Shown here: piece by piece, positions 1 to 13,717 of the stretch
Numbering within the stretch: position 1 is the stretch's first letter
Layout of the letters: each line of letters begins with the position of its first letter
Source of the DNA: Phytoseiulus persimilis
Taxonomy: Eukaryota > Arthropoda > Arachnida > Mesostigmata > Phytoseiidae
Assembly (NCBI GenBank): GCA_037576195.1
Contig: CM075103.1
Location: 3,906,001 to 3,970,000, forward strand
Direction: 5' to 3'
DNA length: 64,000 nucleotides
Notes under the pieces: model-generated
Told to the model about the DNA's origin: nothing
What the model saw: only the letters and a program-made list of their open reading frames with translations
The model's database searches: none
Program-made: the position numbers and the translations under genes

Positions 1-2975
1 AATGTGTTGCTCCATCTTAGGCGGACTCCAAGGGTTGTTTGCCAGCTCTGGTGGTTATCGGACCTGGACTCAAAAACGGTGAGCAGTTCGTGGGCTACGG
101 ATATCGACAGCAATCGTCTTCCCACATACAGGTTTGCCAGGCATGCGGCAGAGGTTGTTCTGGTGCGACAGGGGTCGGTTGCCAGTCATTCGAATCCCAG
201 TTGCCCAAATCCCGGACTTTCGACTCCCAGTCACCGGACACCAAATTACCCTCTCTCACCGCTGAATCCTCACGCGCTGAAGCTCCATGCGCATGGCGAC
301 TCGCGCGCATATAGAACTTCAAAATTTCAAGTCAGCCAATCTGCCTCTCCCTCGAGGATGACGAGTTGAATTGCTGTAAGGAGAGGCTGTGAAGTCATAT
401 GGGGAATCTCATGTTTTCCATGTGGGTTGAATCGATAACCAAGAGTGCCAGTCTCCGATCCGGCTTGAAGTTCTCAATATTTCTGCTTGGAACATTTTCG
501 CAGTAAACCTCTGCGAGCACTTGGTGCGCCCCTGTCGCATTGATCTTCGAGTTGAACAAGGAGAGCAAATCTTCCCGCGGAATGGGCGTTTCTTGACACA
601 AAGGTTGGCATGTTGAGCGGGATTCGAGTAACTGGGATAGGACGGCAACAGGGAATGGCGATGTACGTGAGTCTGAATCGAGAAAACCGAACGTGGCTGG
701 ATATTCCAACCGAGACCCGGTTGTGATGTGCGGCCATCATGAACGCTTCTGCCGATTCCCATCGCAATATTCTGAGCGATTTAAGGGAATAAGAGCGGTG
801 CCGCGCTCCCATAAAGCTCACAAGATTCTAACAGCCGGATGCTCGACGGGTCCCCTGAACGTTATAGATGCACGCCCCCTCTGGAGCAGTTTCCAAATAC
901 CGTTAACCCGCCGCCACAGATAGAAAGTATGGTACCGCGCGACGTCGGTGTGAAGACCGAACGCTGGCCTCTGTGGGAAGGACCTGGATCAGATTCCGCG
1001 CATGACCGGAATGACGGCGTCCCGAAAAATCACAGTCGGAGCCACAGCACCTCGGTGGACCGAATCTTCTCGTTGAACATTGTTTATCGGGAAGAAATAT
1101 GGGCTCATAAGATCGTACAGGCCGAATGAATGTCCCGTTCCGCGAATAAATCTTCGCGGTCCCCTGTTGCCTTCCGAGACTCGGGGAAGGTTTCCACTTG
1201 CAGCGGACACGCACGTTTTCATATTAGGTACCCACAGGGGAGCAAGATGAAATCCTGGAAAATTCATTCGAAGATGTTTGCGCAGTACTTTCTTAAATCG
1301 AGAGGAGCCCTTCCAGGAGTCTGGAGACTTCAATTCGAACCGGGAACTGGATTATTCGATTCATGTCCGATTTCTCGGCACCTGCGTAATTTGATCTCTG
1401 CTCGGGAACCGGCTCGCGCGTATCGCTAGCCTTTTTTGTCTATTATTCCGATACGCAGCTCTGCCTCCGGGTTCGGGTCCCCGGGAAGGGCATGGAACTA
1501 CCGAGTGTAAGCGCTCGAAATAGCGTTGCCCGTACTCCGTACATCCCTCAGGCAGCTGCATCAACTTTCAGAAGCATCACGAGAATCCGTTATTCCATCA
1601 TGCGAGGTCAATATGCTGAGTTTGTGAGTCAAATGAGTTCGGAGTATGTGCAGACGAAGGAAGTCGCGTCTAAATACGGAACTCCTCAGAACAGAGCTAA
1701 GGAAGCCGGTCCGAGTTTATTCGTGGGGTCACGTTCAAACACAGAAAGAACGTGATCTGTTCCCGTCGGCTCCCCCCGTGAGCAACCAATGCATTCAGTG
1801 ATCGATTTCTGAATCACGGAGATCGAGGAATCATTGTGCTACACCGCTCCCTGGTCGACCTTGTTCGCTCAAAACTTGAATGAGCCAAACTGTGTGGAAA
1901 GCGATTCAGTTTCGCTATTCCATTCTGTTCCCCGCCGAGAAGCGATCCATCCTGGCTTACCAGCGAGCACGCATTGTGTTCGACAAACTTCTACTTCCAT
2001 AGCTCTTAGCCATGGGTTTGTGGGCTGGCCGACAAGAGAATCTCGATCAATAGGAAACGCTGAGTTCCAACCTTCCTCAGCGAGGTTGATGATTCCCGGC
2101 AAGGCGGGATCCATAGATAGCTGAAAGGAATGACTCGGCTCACTCAAACTCGTGAAGTTCCGTTTGCCAGTTTAGTGGAGCGCATGTAGGAAGAGCAAAC
2201 ACGCATTTTTTCGCTCCGCTGCTTCCCTGGCTCCTTTGAAACCAGCGGAACGAGGGCTCTAGGAACGAGAAGCAGGACAGGGAAGGAAAACGTGCAACAC
2301 TGACAAGAAACCTGAAGGAGCTGCTCATTATTCTTCATGAGTAATCCGTCATCAGAATCGATTATCGGCAGTGGCAGCTAGGGCTCGAGTTCGGCTTAGC
2401 CATACCTCGCTGAACCGTGTCCAGAACAGGGGACTTGTGCAAACCTCCGGACGACCTTGGAAAAAGATTCAAGCCCTGTGAACGGTTCGTGAGCGAAATC
2501 GGGAGACTCGATCAAAGTCACGAAGTCCCGTCCTTCCAGCTTCGAGAAAAAAAGAGGGAAGTTCCAAGTCGGGTCTACTCGCGGTCACGGTTTAGGGAAG
2601 GGAAGCACGAGTGCACGGGAATGTCATGAATGCCCGGAGCTGAAAAGCCTTGACCGAGCTGGCCAAGCTTTTGTGGATGGTCCACAAATGAAAGGAATTG
2701 AGCTAGCATCTGGATTAAAACTCAGTAGACGATTCCCCCCTGGTTACAATCCCTCCAGCGGTTCATAAATCTTCCTTTGAAGTGTTCTTCACCTCGGACG
2801 TTCACACAGTCCTTGGTTAGTGGAAGCTCACTTGGAATCGCCGTGTTGGATTTTTCTCCTGTCCTCGTTTTCAGACCTCGCCGAATAAACTCACCTGCTT
2901 CTGACAGAACTATTGTCGCTTGCAATCAGTATATTTCGATGTATCCGAGGGACTTCACAGCTCCGCGTGGGCAAG
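1..2975. other. unassigned DNA, no gene recognised
   Basis: I see no recognisable gene, RNA or repeat here. The longest open frames are 121 codons (4-369, plus) and 117 codons (409-762, minus). They overlap other open frames of similar length and resemble no family I know. The stretch ends at the TA dinucleotide that flanks the element at 2978. Confidence 0.5.
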
Positions 2976-2977
2976 TA

Positions 2978-3194
2978 CCCTGAAATACCGCAGACAACGA
3001 ATCTTCTTTTTTCCATTTCCTCTGAGAAAAACGCATCAGATAACGAACTTATCGGATAATGAAACAATCGGATAATGAATTCGTCCGAGACGAGCTCATC
3101 ACATAGCGAAATCGGCAGATAACGATCTCATCTAACGCGGTTTTTTGAGAAAAAAAAACGGAAAAAAAGGTTCGTTATCTGCGAGATTCTAGGG
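2978..3194. mobile_element. TA-flanked inverted-repeat element, family 2 copy A (217 bp)
   Basis: A short non-autonomous DNA transposon. The left end reads CCCTGAAATACCGCAGACAA, and the right end, read inward on the other strand, starts CCCTAGAATCTCGCAGATAA. The inverted similarity continues for about 60 bp through a T-rich tract to GAGAAAAACGC on the left. TA lies directly outside both ends (2976-2977 and 3195-3196), which fits a TA target duplication. The centre holds degenerate repeats of an ATAACGAA or GGATAATGAA motif. A second copy lies at 29106-29284 with the same ends and the same internal motif. There is no coding capacity. The TA duplication points to the Tc1/mariner (IS630) superfamily, but the terminal sequence alone does not settle this. 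Confidence 0.8.
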
Positions 3195-3196
3195 TA

Positions 3197-6100
3197 GTTT
3201 GCTCGCTTCTGGCCGAATATCGTTGAATGTGGCGTGCACCTGCGTAACAAGGCACTCCGTAGGGTGCACACTCACAGTGCAAGCAACCGATGTAGTCGTC
3301 TTCTCGAGAACCTTCCCTCTGCCTACCCGAGCTCATATGGGATGGAGACTTTTTCCGCGGGGCCCTCGCAAGACTGAATAACGACTTCCAAAATACCTGG
3401 AAGATTTCCAAAATTCGGAGTAACGTACGGTGCTCAGGAGACCAGAAACTACACTAGCTGAGTCGTCGAATTATCCCGAACCGTCCTATGGCCTGAGATA
3501 TCGCCTCAAATTGCTGAGCCACAAGATCGATGGATAGCCGGGGAGAAGAATTATGTGAGTCCATCTGTCTGGAACCCCAACTCAAATTCGAACGATCGAG
3601 CGGTTCAGCTGAGAATGGAGGCGGAAGTTCAAAGGAACGAACGCGAAGACATTTCAGGGGATCTTCGCAGGCGAACGTCGCACAAAGAATCGGCATCGGT
3701 TATTCGAGCACTCATGCACACAACGACGTGACCTCTACAGAAAAGCATATGTAACCCAATTACGTGGTCATCACGTCAACACGTCAACTTGGATCGTCCT
3801 CTCGTTTTTCCCGATCCCCATTCTCCCTGAGTCGAAGAGAAGTGCAGGGACACCGGAGCCGTCACGTCCTTGTGCTTCGCCTGTGTCGGCCTACTTGTAA
3901 TGCACGTTGTGTTATCAACGACGCAAAGCAACGGGTAGCAGAAGCACCAGTAGCAAATGGCGCCAATTTGACTGATCGAATTTTCCAATTAGAGGAATTG
4001 GTCCGGGAGGAGAAGAGAGTGAGATTGAGCGAGAGAGCACCGGCCGAGAACAACCAGAGTTGCACAGGAATTTGGGAACGACTTGAGAGGGAGCCTACAA
4101 GTGTTTGGATTATTTCCCGGGAAACACAGGAGATAATGGCCGCAGATCAGCCGGTCTCGACAATGTTCCTTCGGAAACAGGTGGATCAACCGGAAGTCGA
4201 CGATAGAACATGTGGAAACGAGTGGCGGGGGACTGGCGAAACAAAGGGAAAAGGCTGAGCACGAATTCGCGGCCACCGCTGCTCTGCGGGACGGGAACAC
4301 TGTGGCTGTGTAGTAGCTGATTGGTAGCTGCATTCATTAATCAATGCCACCGCACAAGCGGCGGAGCCATTTCGCGGAAGTGTCTTTTTTGTTGAATATC
4401 AGACAACCGGGAAAGTGATCGACTATAACATGCGGCTCGGTTTCTCGCCGTCTGGGGTGGGGAGCCAGAGTGGCACGGAGCACCCATCCGGAGTTCGGAA
4501 GGCTACCCAATAGCTCTTCGCCCAGGGTGCCCGCGAAGAAAAAGCCGAGGGGTGGATGATGGAGGAACGGCGGCGGCTGTTGTTCCGTTCAGATGTCGCG
4601 GTTCGGAATCGTGGAACAAGTCGCAACGACCTTCAGCCCACTATGAAGCCCGGACCTGTGAACTTCTCGGCGGCTCAACGCGTGTGCAGAGCGGGTCGGA
4701 CTCTGGCCGCCTTCGCTCCACACTGAATGCGCGCGAATTGGAGCATTTGGTAGAATGTGCTCACGAGGTTGCCTTTAAGCTTCTCGTGCGGCGCTCCGCC
4801 ATTGATGTGTCTGGAGGCGAACATTCTCGATCCTCAAAATGACCTCGTGCGCGCCGCCACGTGAAATGTCCTCGATGGGAGAGTTGCCGTTTTCTGCATC
4901 GACCAGATCTTCAGAAAAAAACAGTTTTTGGTCGTCCCTCGAGAGGTGAGAACCGTTTCACTTGGGAACGCGCTGGGAGTGGGCTCACCTGAGTCAGCTG
5001 TTCCGGTCAACCATATGCTGGCGTCGTACTTTTTTCGCGGGCAGCAGGCCCTCCGCTGAATTTCTGCTCTGGAAGGACAACTGGAGCGACACAGCAAGTT
5101 CTCATTAAATCTGGGAACTGTCGGGAAGCTTGTTCGGTCGGAGCTGATGGCAAGCTGGTTTGCGGAGGGTGTGTCGGAGGACGTCGGAGGAATTAGGGAG
5201 CCTTGCCGGACCGAATTAATGTTTCCTGCAGTCGCCCCTGTCGAAACAACATCCCTAGACGGACGAAAAGCCGTCACTGAGTACGCGCGCCCGCCAGTAG
5301 TCGTTCAGCAAATGTTCAGTAAGGCAGCAGCCTTTCTTCCAATGAGTCAGGCATCAAGGAAAAATCGTGTGAACTATTCTCCTGCTTGAGATTACTCCAT
5401 CGCGGTACAATTTGTGTGCCTACGTTTCGTGTCTTGTTCAAAGTATGATGCCTACGACGTGAACTGAATGCGTCTCCGTCCAACTACCACCATATTCCTC
5501 CTCAATCTCCCTCGGTTGCCCTCGGATGGCGTGTCGCCGGGTGGTCGAGACCATCAGGCTGGAGAAGCTCTCTCTCCAGCTCTCATAGACTCATTGTCAC
5601 CTCTCCTCCCTACGCTCTTGCAGCGACACGCTACAATTTGATTAGGCACAGTTTATGCGCGTACGGAGTTGGTCTTCAACTCCGCCACAGGGAGACGTTG
5701 ACAGAGACTCTCTCTATTTTCATCTTACGCCTTTTCGGTACCGACTCCCGCTCAGCTGAGTTTCTGGCTCTGTGGGAAAGGGAGGAGCCGATAACCAGAG
5801 CTCGCGTGATCCAGGCAAGCTTCCAGGAGAACTCTTGCATCCTGAGCGATTCGGAAACCGGGACTGTCAACGAAGTTTCTCATCAAACTGGCAAGAGTTT
5901 ATGACGAGGAACAAATCATGTCTTACTTACCACGACTTGTTCCTTCGCCCTCGGCGCGGTCTGTGACGCTGCGTCACATGGGGGCAGTTTTATTGGGCGT
6001 GTTGCATTGCGCTTGTAATCGGCTGAACCTAATTATAGATCTGATTGTATGAGGCCTGGCGGGACAGAGTACATCGTTGGGAGAGAACAAGACACCGAGG

Positions 6101-6500
6101 GAGCGAAGATGTGGGTGAGTTCATGTGACCGAAGGACGCCAGCGATTGGACCCACGACGGAGAATCATTACGAGTTTTTCGAACTTTCTCCTGATCAGTA
6201 ATTTCGGATTTTCCGCGCCAGCTTCCTCGCGTCTGAACTTCAAGGTTCGCTCGCGGCCTGAGAACTTCAATTCTCAGACGATTCGGGAAGCTGTTTCCGC
6301 TCTTCACGCACCTCGGAGCTACCGTTTCATGGGCAGTGGGCGAGGTTTCTGACCGAGTGAGTCAGAAAGTCGGCCTGAGCGTGGATTGAGAGGCACATCG
6401 TCTAAAAGACCTGCATGGAGGAGCCAGCTGGCGAGTTCGGGAGCGTTCTTTTGTTCTGCTGTCGTTGATGCCGCCCTCGCCATGACTGCTGCTGTCATTG
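3197..6500. other. unassigned DNA with weak plus-strand coding-like frames
   Basis: No gene is recognised. On the plus strand there is a 164-codon frame (3764-4258), a 96-codon frame (4552-4842), and one frame open from 4865 to 5389 except for a TGA at 5057-5059. Read together they could be a coding region broken by frameshifts and a stop, but I recognise no domain and chance remains possible. The minus strand has a competing 147-codon frame over 4834-5277. A small hairpin (8-bp arms at 5558-5565 and 5573-5580) lies in a pyrimidine-rich tract. Confidence 0.4.
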
Positions 6501-9500
6501 GCTCTGGACCCGTTGACGCGGTCCCTGCCGCCGCTTGTGTTCGAACGAAGCCTTTCGCTTAAATGGCTTTGCGATAGCGATTCCTATATCGGAACGCGGG
6601 AAAGGAGCGTCTTTTATCTCAAGGCTCGTTAGTGACGCTCAACGCCAAGTTGTTCTTCTCCGTCGACGTCGTAGTCGTCGCCGCCGCCACCGCTGTCGTG
6701 CTCCTCGAAAGCGGGCCAGCTCGCACTGAAACTTTTCCCCTTCTCAGATTAACATCATTCTCTTTGGGCGAAGAGGCGAACCAACGACCCAACGAACGAA
6801 GGGTTCCACGAACAGTGAGCGCCCGGCGAATTCAAACGAAAAACATTCGGAGCCTCGGATCCTGGGTGCTGTCGTCGATTACGAAGTTGCTACTTGAATA
6901 TCTGTGACAGAAGAGAGCAAACGAATACCCCGAATGGAATTTATTCTTCATCCCCTCGGAAAGAGAATGGTCGAAGTTTAGCGACATAGTTCACATGGAA
7001 GAGATATCACAAGCTGCGGGCAGCCGCACGAGAACAGAGGACAACAACTTCGCCGTTGATTTTGGTCCAATGGGGCACTGCTCTTCCATAATAGAACAAG
7101 CGATGTTGAATATTGAGTTACTTATGCTCTTGTTTGGAGATCCTTGTCTTCGATGCAGGAAGGTCGCTAGATTTCGCTGCGATACGATAGTCTCGGTTTT
7201 GTGAGGGAGTTGTGGAAGCGAACTGCTAATTCAGCGTTTGCGGTGACCGCTCAAATACCGAGGGGGCGTGGTTTACTGGAGCGCCCAGAGATTGAGGTAC
7301 GAGAATTCGTTTTCGGGACGTAGAAATGGCTCCTGGGAGCCGAAGGAGTAGAAAGTGCATGCCGTCCTCGTTCCATTCTTCTCCTCCTTTTGAACTCAAC
7401 TTGACTTGAGCCGAGTCCGGACGGGCTCTCGAGCCTCCAGGAGTCACATCTCGACCCGCAAATCGACCTTCTCTTCGTAGATTCGACGGGAAAGAGGTCC
7501 AGGAAGCTCCAGTATTCGAGAGCTCATGCCGCTCAAGTGACGCTCAACTCTTCGCTCGAGCGGACATTGGAACGGAATTGGAAGGTCGTGACTTGGACCA
7601 AATACTCGCGAATAAACTCGCCTCGAAATCGATGGATGATTAAGCAGGGCCCCACGCTGCACTCTCCGAGCGGTCCAAGTCCCGTTTCAACGGCGCGTTT
7701 CTCAGTTCGAGTGGAATGCGTGTCTTATACCTACAGGTCACGGTAGCCTTAGATCCGCTGAAAACTCCCGGTTAATCACTGTCACGTGACAAAATGTCTG
7801 AGAGCACTACAGAATGAATAAACCGTAACTTCCGCTACGATGAGCCGATATTTAGATGAAATGATCGTTGAAACTCGGCAAACGATCCCACCCAAACCGC
7901 GAATGCAGCGTTTGCGGCTCCACGGTGCCAAGGAGGCAGGACATCCTCTGGGCCCGTTCCCGCACCTTCGCCCTGAAATTCCGGACCTCACTCCTCCGGC
8001 AGTCGACCGAAGCTTTCGAATGCAGAAATATTCTCGTTGATGCTGAAAACTGCGGAATTGCTCAAGAAACGCCGTTCATCGTTCGTGGGATTGTCAGGCG
8101 CTACGAATAATGTTTTTTTATGATAGAAGGGCACCTCCCTTAGCTGTATGTCCAAGTTCCAGCTTCTCCGTCTTCTCCACCGTCACTGACGTGGCGTAAA
8201 GGAAGCACATGGAAATCAACGACTACAGTGCACTGGATTGCATTGGATATATCTTCACTTGATTCGTCAGAGCGCACAGAACATTCCCGATTTCTCGATG
8301 ATGCCCAAACACGTCAAGTAACGTGAATCCACAGATTCGCCAGCGAAGCTTCTACGCAATACTCGAATCCCGGCTCTGGGCGGGCGCTCCAACCACACCG
8401 AGTTAGTTTCACCGCTGCTTAGGCTGGATATTGACATAGTTGTCTATATTAGCCTCAGGGAGCAGTAAATGCGGATCTGCAGGAATTTCTGGAGTCCTGA
8501 ACGAGCGACCAAGTCGCTGCGGCTCGCGAGAGGAGAAGGAGATAATCATTTTCTCTCCGACAGTTCTGGATGTGACCATTGTCGCTCGCGGATGTGTCAG
8601 CAGAGAATCGAGCGCGACTCGTGGTAGTCGGGGCCGATTTCCTTCAGAACATGAATGATTCCCTCTAACTAACTCCGTCAATTCTCCCGCGAATTTTGCG
8701 TGGATGGATCGCAGTATCGTTCGACCATGAGCCTGTTCTGTCCTCTGACCCATCCGCTCAAGGCGAATTCAGATCGAATACGCGAGCGTGAATTGTGGAA
8801 CATGTATGGCGACCGGTTTCCTCGGAATTCGAGGATAGAAGATCAAGGAATCGAGGATTCGGCACGGAGGTCTCCTGGATGTGCTTCTCGAAACCAAGCG
8901 GGAAACTTCAGAATATGACTGGCTCCGGTACTTTCCAGCCAGGGGTTCTCAGCCGAGAATGCTTCGCAGGCACCCCGGACTGCGGCAAGCAAAGAGCGGT
9001 TTCCTCACAGGCAGGGCTCCTCCGACGTCCTTCAAGTTGCTGCTCGTCCGATTCGTTCTCCTCCGAGCTGTTCCGGGTCGTATCCTCGCTGCTGGTGAGC
9101 TCGCCGGCGTGGGGGTTTTTCTGTTGCACGGCAGCGAGTTTGCTGGACTTTGGGCGTGTTGCGTCCTTGTATGCAATTCCTCGCTCCGTATGTACCTATA
9201 TTGCCGAGTTGGAAGCAACGGCTGGAAGCGATTCTGAACGCCCGTGCAATCGAAAGAGTATGTATATCTGTCCGAGTCGGCTGGCCATCTACTCGCTCGT
9301 CCCGCTCTGCGGAGCCGGGGGTGGCGTCGGCAGCGAGTAAAGCTAGCGAGTTCGCTCCGGGTAATTGCCGTAGCAAACGAAGAAGCAATGAGACGGACGA
9401 TAATGGGCTCGTGGAGGCCAGGACAACACCACTGCAGCAGAGATCAGTAATTGCGGTGACCGCCTCTTTTTCCTCCGAGCGTCCCTCTCCTGGGCGAGTT

Positions 9501-9700
9501 CCATTGCCCCATCCCTCTTTCTCTGTCTCTCATCCCTTCTAGCTATCTTCATCCTCCTCTCTCAGTCACTGGATGCTCTTTGAGCAGCGACCCACCCGTC
9601 ATTAGAATTCCTAATCGTTGCCGGGGTCTTGTGGAGCCTGACCTTCAGAGCCATCCGTTATCTGTTGTTGTGACGGTCAGCTTCGCCGTTGACCACGTTA
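6501..9700. other. unassigned DNA
   Basis: No gene is recognised. A GTC/GCC-rich trinucleotide stretch lies at about 6661-6700. The longest frame is 181 codons (8795-9340, plus). It overlaps a 118-codon plus frame at 8881-9237 and a 118-codon minus frame at 9032-9388, so none can be preferred. No splice-site pair or domain stands out. Confidence 0.45.
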
Positions 9701-12700
9701 GAACGCTGCCTCGATGCCAACAGACGAGTATACACATTTTATTTAGCCAAATTCCCCCTCGAGCGATAGACGATTTTACTGCGTAGTAACGGCGTCGCAT
9801 CTAATTTGCTTGTCGAGGCTGTTTGTTGCGACGCATTCCGGAAACCGAAGACCTCGTCGATTCCTCCAACGCTTCTATTCAAGAGCGCGACTTCTCCGGT
9901 GTGTAGCGATCGCGTGGGGCTGCCGGAAATCTCTCATTGACGGGTGCTCTTTGATTGTGTCGCACTTGGAGTCTCTTGTTGAGCATCTAAGAGAGAATGG
10001 ACGTTTCTGCAACGAGCTGAGGGAAAATGTGGTAGACTACAAACTCCTCCTCTGTTTACATGCGTATAAATGGACCCAAGCTCTCGCAGCGTTGACCGAC
10101 GGACTTCCGAGTTTTCCTCTGCCCTATCGGGAGGTTCATCGAATCTCTCGGGTATTGAGAGTTTCATCATTCCCTCCTTTTGTTTCACATTCGATGGAAT
10201 ATCAATCACAATTATGACGTCCAAATGATTAACTTAAAAGTGAGGGCAGACGTCAGAACCGATATTTTGTGTTTCCCTCTAAAACTGAGCAACCTAGAGG
10301 AAACTTCCGATGAACGTGACCCTGGCAGTTCAGTTTCACATCAAATTAGCGTATCAGCTGTCCCGTAAACCATGACTCCCGCGGGATTCGAGGTCGTTCC
10401 CGTGTTCACTCGCGGAGCCCTACTCGAGGATCGAATATTATGGAATTCGGAGCAAGAAGTCTCTCAATCAGTCCCTCCGAATACCGGGATGTCATGAGCC
10501 CACGTTGGATGTCAGAAAATTCAATGTCTCGGGTAGGCGAGTCCTGTGCAAGAAATTCGCTACGACAGAGCCGAATCGCGCGGAAATTTCAGGCCATCGC
10601 TCGGCCATATTTCATGAGCTCACGTGGAAAATCCTCGCCCACGGATGAATCTATTCTGAACCCTCGGAATACAGAAACAGAAAACGAACGGCTTGGAGTG
10701 TATAGATCTGGAATATGTACGCTAACCTCCTCGAATATCCCGAGTTGCACCGATCCCTCTCTCCGGATGATGGGGGGCAGTATCCAATGCAGCGTCTAGG
10801 TCAGCTACTATACGCGAAGTGCACAGGATCACCGCTTGGTCGAAGGGCATCGCTCGCTCGGATCGTTCTGCCTGGAGCCTGTGGGGTCGGTCAGATAAGT
10901 TAATGTGAAGATGAGCACTTGTAATAATACAAGCGACGAAGCAGGAAAAGGGGAGGAGGAAAATCATCAAAAAAGCTGCATCTATCAAGCGGTGCCCTGT
11001 GCCGTTGACAGTATAAGTGCTTTGGGCTACGAGCGAGCAAAAAGAACGAGAAAAGAAATATGACCGCAAAGAATGTCTGCACCCCGGTCGGAGCTGGGAC
11101 GCAAAGGGTAGAGGCGAGGCCTATAATACATATACGAACTGCTTATTATATACGACTAAGCGATTGCTCATTCTTGCTTCACCAGAGCACTGCTATCTGA
11201 ATGGAATCTGGCGAATGTGTCCCCTCGTTTATCGCATGAAGGTGAATGGCGGCTTATTGAATCGCAGACTCGGGGTCCCTTCGAGTTTGAGGGTCCTCAG
11301 GACCTTACGGACGCGGACGTTTGGGCAATCTCTCCACGAGCGGTACCGACATGAGTGCGTCCCAGTTACCAACAGCATTCCCGGAAGAGTTTGGTAGAGC
11401 CTTGAATCTTGAAGAAAAAAACAGTTTTTTGCTTTTAGCTCCAACCCAAGTCTTGGTTCAGGCCTCAAGTCTCAAGAATAAGTTCGTGCGACGGCGTTTC
11501 CAAGTGTTGCGTGAGCGACCAGCATATCCCAACAGATGTTGCGTTGCCGATTTCGGTCCCCGCATGGAGACAGTCGTGTCGAGTAGACGAGTCACGCGGC
11601 GGAATCCAACCTGTTCCGTTATCACGTCCGTACGGAACGTAATTGAGGGTGCGCGAGCGCAACTGGCGAGCTACATGCTCTGGGGTGACGGGTGTTGTAT
11701 GTGTCAGCGCCAGCAGCAACAGCCGAGATTCCTATACTCGTTGTTCATCTGAAGCGATCACCTCCCTCTTCCGTCCCCGGGTCCCCGGCTCGGGCCCGCC
11801 TTCTCCGCGAAGAGCCACGCAGAGTTCGTTGACGTTGTGGACATTCTCAGGGACCACCAGGAGCCTTCTCGCGAGCGCGCGGAAATTCCGCGGAATGACT
11901 GTTGATAACGCAATCGATACCGCTCGACCTGAAGTTCACCTTGCAAGAGCTGCGGCTGAGAGAGCTGACTTTTCCTGCGGAGGTCGGGCGAAGAGAAATC
12001 AAACGCGGGCCGTCGTTCGACCCCTACAGTCAGGGGGTCATGTTGCCGGAACAGATTTACTCACTGGCGTTGCAGACGTAGAAATCGTCTGCGTCGCTGT
12101 AGATGACACAGATATATCAGATAGAGAGGGGGCCGAGAACTTTGGTGACAGTACGATACAAGTAGCAGTCGTGTCCCAGCGCCCGGTTAACAGCTGCTCA
12201 GTTCGGTGCGTGGGAGAGCGATTTTTCCTTTTCGTCTTACTCCCAAGGGCCCAGCAGCTGGCGTCCAGCGGAAGCCTGGAACAGATGTCACGGGAAAGGA
12301 GGGCAGAATAATTGCATCTCGAACCGTGTCCTCTCAGCCTGGTAAACGCTTCAAACATTGAGATTCTGCCGTGGTTTTCGACGGTCTCCGGTGAGGCGAT
12401 TCGCATTTCAGGAATGCTCCCCCGGTGACCGTCCGGCCAACCGCGAAGTTTGGGGAAGAACCGCAGGAGCAGGTTGATGCACGGATTCTTTCCAACTAGT
12501 GCATTCGGAGTCAATGGTGAGGCGCGGCAGTTGCGGTGAAGGCGGTAAGACGGATGACAGAAGGCTCGGCCAATCGGTGATGGATGAGCGCCGTGTGTTC
12601 GACTGTGGAAAAGGAGCTCAGCCCTGTGCGGCTCAGATAATCAGTGAAAGCCCAGTAGATCGTTAGGAGGAATAAGGCCCGGAATCCGATAACGGATCAG

Positions 12701-13626
12701 GCTCTGGGGGCGAGGAATGCACCCAACTCGCGGCGGGTCTACTAATTTCAACTCCTGTGAAGCTGCATAACATGGAGGCGTAGACAGGCGAAAAAAAGAA
12801 TCAGATACTTTTTTGTCCTCTTGGAAAGTTCGGCACGTTCAATCCGTCAGGGATGGGGAGATGCGCTTCGATTTCCACGTCTCATGGGTACTCCGCCCGC
12901 CTTGCCCCGTCAGAAACTGCTTCGTTTAAGTTCATGTGTCCGGCTCAAATGAGCTGACTCTACGGTTGGGCTCAATCGAACCGTTGTCGACCTTGACGAG
13001 AAGTGACCAAATCTATTCCCGTTGAATTCAAATTCCTGGCAGTGCATGATCGGTGAAGGAACTCGAGTAGCCGAAGAAACGGATGAGTCCGACGCCGGGG
13101 CCGTTGCGACATCTGGCGCTCCCTTTGACGTTCCTTACGGCCAGGCATTAGCTCCTCGGCGAAGGCTCCGGGGCATCGATTGAGCAGACCGAGTTTCTAA
13201 CACACTTGGTGTTAGCTTGAAGAGGAAGCCTCATCCCTCACGCTCACCCTCCTTTTTTCCCTGAGTAGGTTCGTTCCATCTAAGACGGCTTCAAAGCTCT
13301 CGGTTGTTTCTGTTGCTTGAGGTTCTAACCCTTGGTTTCTGTAGGTGGGTGGGCTCGATGCCCTTGTTCCTCACAGGAGGCTTCGAAACTTTGGAGTTAA
13401 CTCGAGCAATTCTTCGTTCTTCTGCTTTCTTTCTCGAAAGTTGTTCGAATCGGGCTCAAATTTATTTCCGAGGCCTGCGTTCCTTGTCGGAGCTTCCTTT
13501 ACGAGTTCAGTGAAAGCCCTGCACTGGAACGTTCTGCTACCGGGGTCAATTTACCAACGTACTCGCCGGTGTTCCTGCTTGCCCGCACGCCGGGCAAGCA
13601 GGAGACTCGTTTGCTCCGTAGCCCTG
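9701..13626. other. unassigned DNA with long but conflicting frames
   Basis: Plus-strand frames at 11321-11752 (143 codons) and 11643-12311 (222 codons, second longest in the window) overlap each other. The second is opposed by a 158-codon minus frame at 12038-12514. In the first frame, G or C ends about half the codons, which is no coding bias. I recognise no domain. From 12600 to 13300 I see nothing. Confidence 0.45.
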
Positions 13627-13688
13627 GGTTCCCTAAAAATGTTCTCCACACATGGTTCCCTCAAAATGTTCTCCACACATGGTTCCCT
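13627..13688. repeat. 27-bp tandem repeat, about 2.3 copies
   Basis: Two adjacent 27-bp units (13627-13653 and 13654-13680) differ at one base (A or C after GGTTCCCT). A third partial unit of 8 bases (13681-13688) follows. The end of unit two contains GTTCTCCAC (13668-13676), whose exact reverse complement GTGGAGAAC follows at 13695-13703. The array edge could therefore fold into a hairpin. The near identity of the units points to a recent duplication. Confidence 0.9.
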
Positions 13689-13717
13689 GAGAAAGTGGAG
13701 AACGGAGTAAGACGTCG

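Noticed and set aside
11300..12514. Series of plus-strand frames that read like one long frameshifted gene
   Set aside because: Equally protein-like peptides occur in overlapping frames and on the minus strand, and third-position G/C in the main frame is about 50%.
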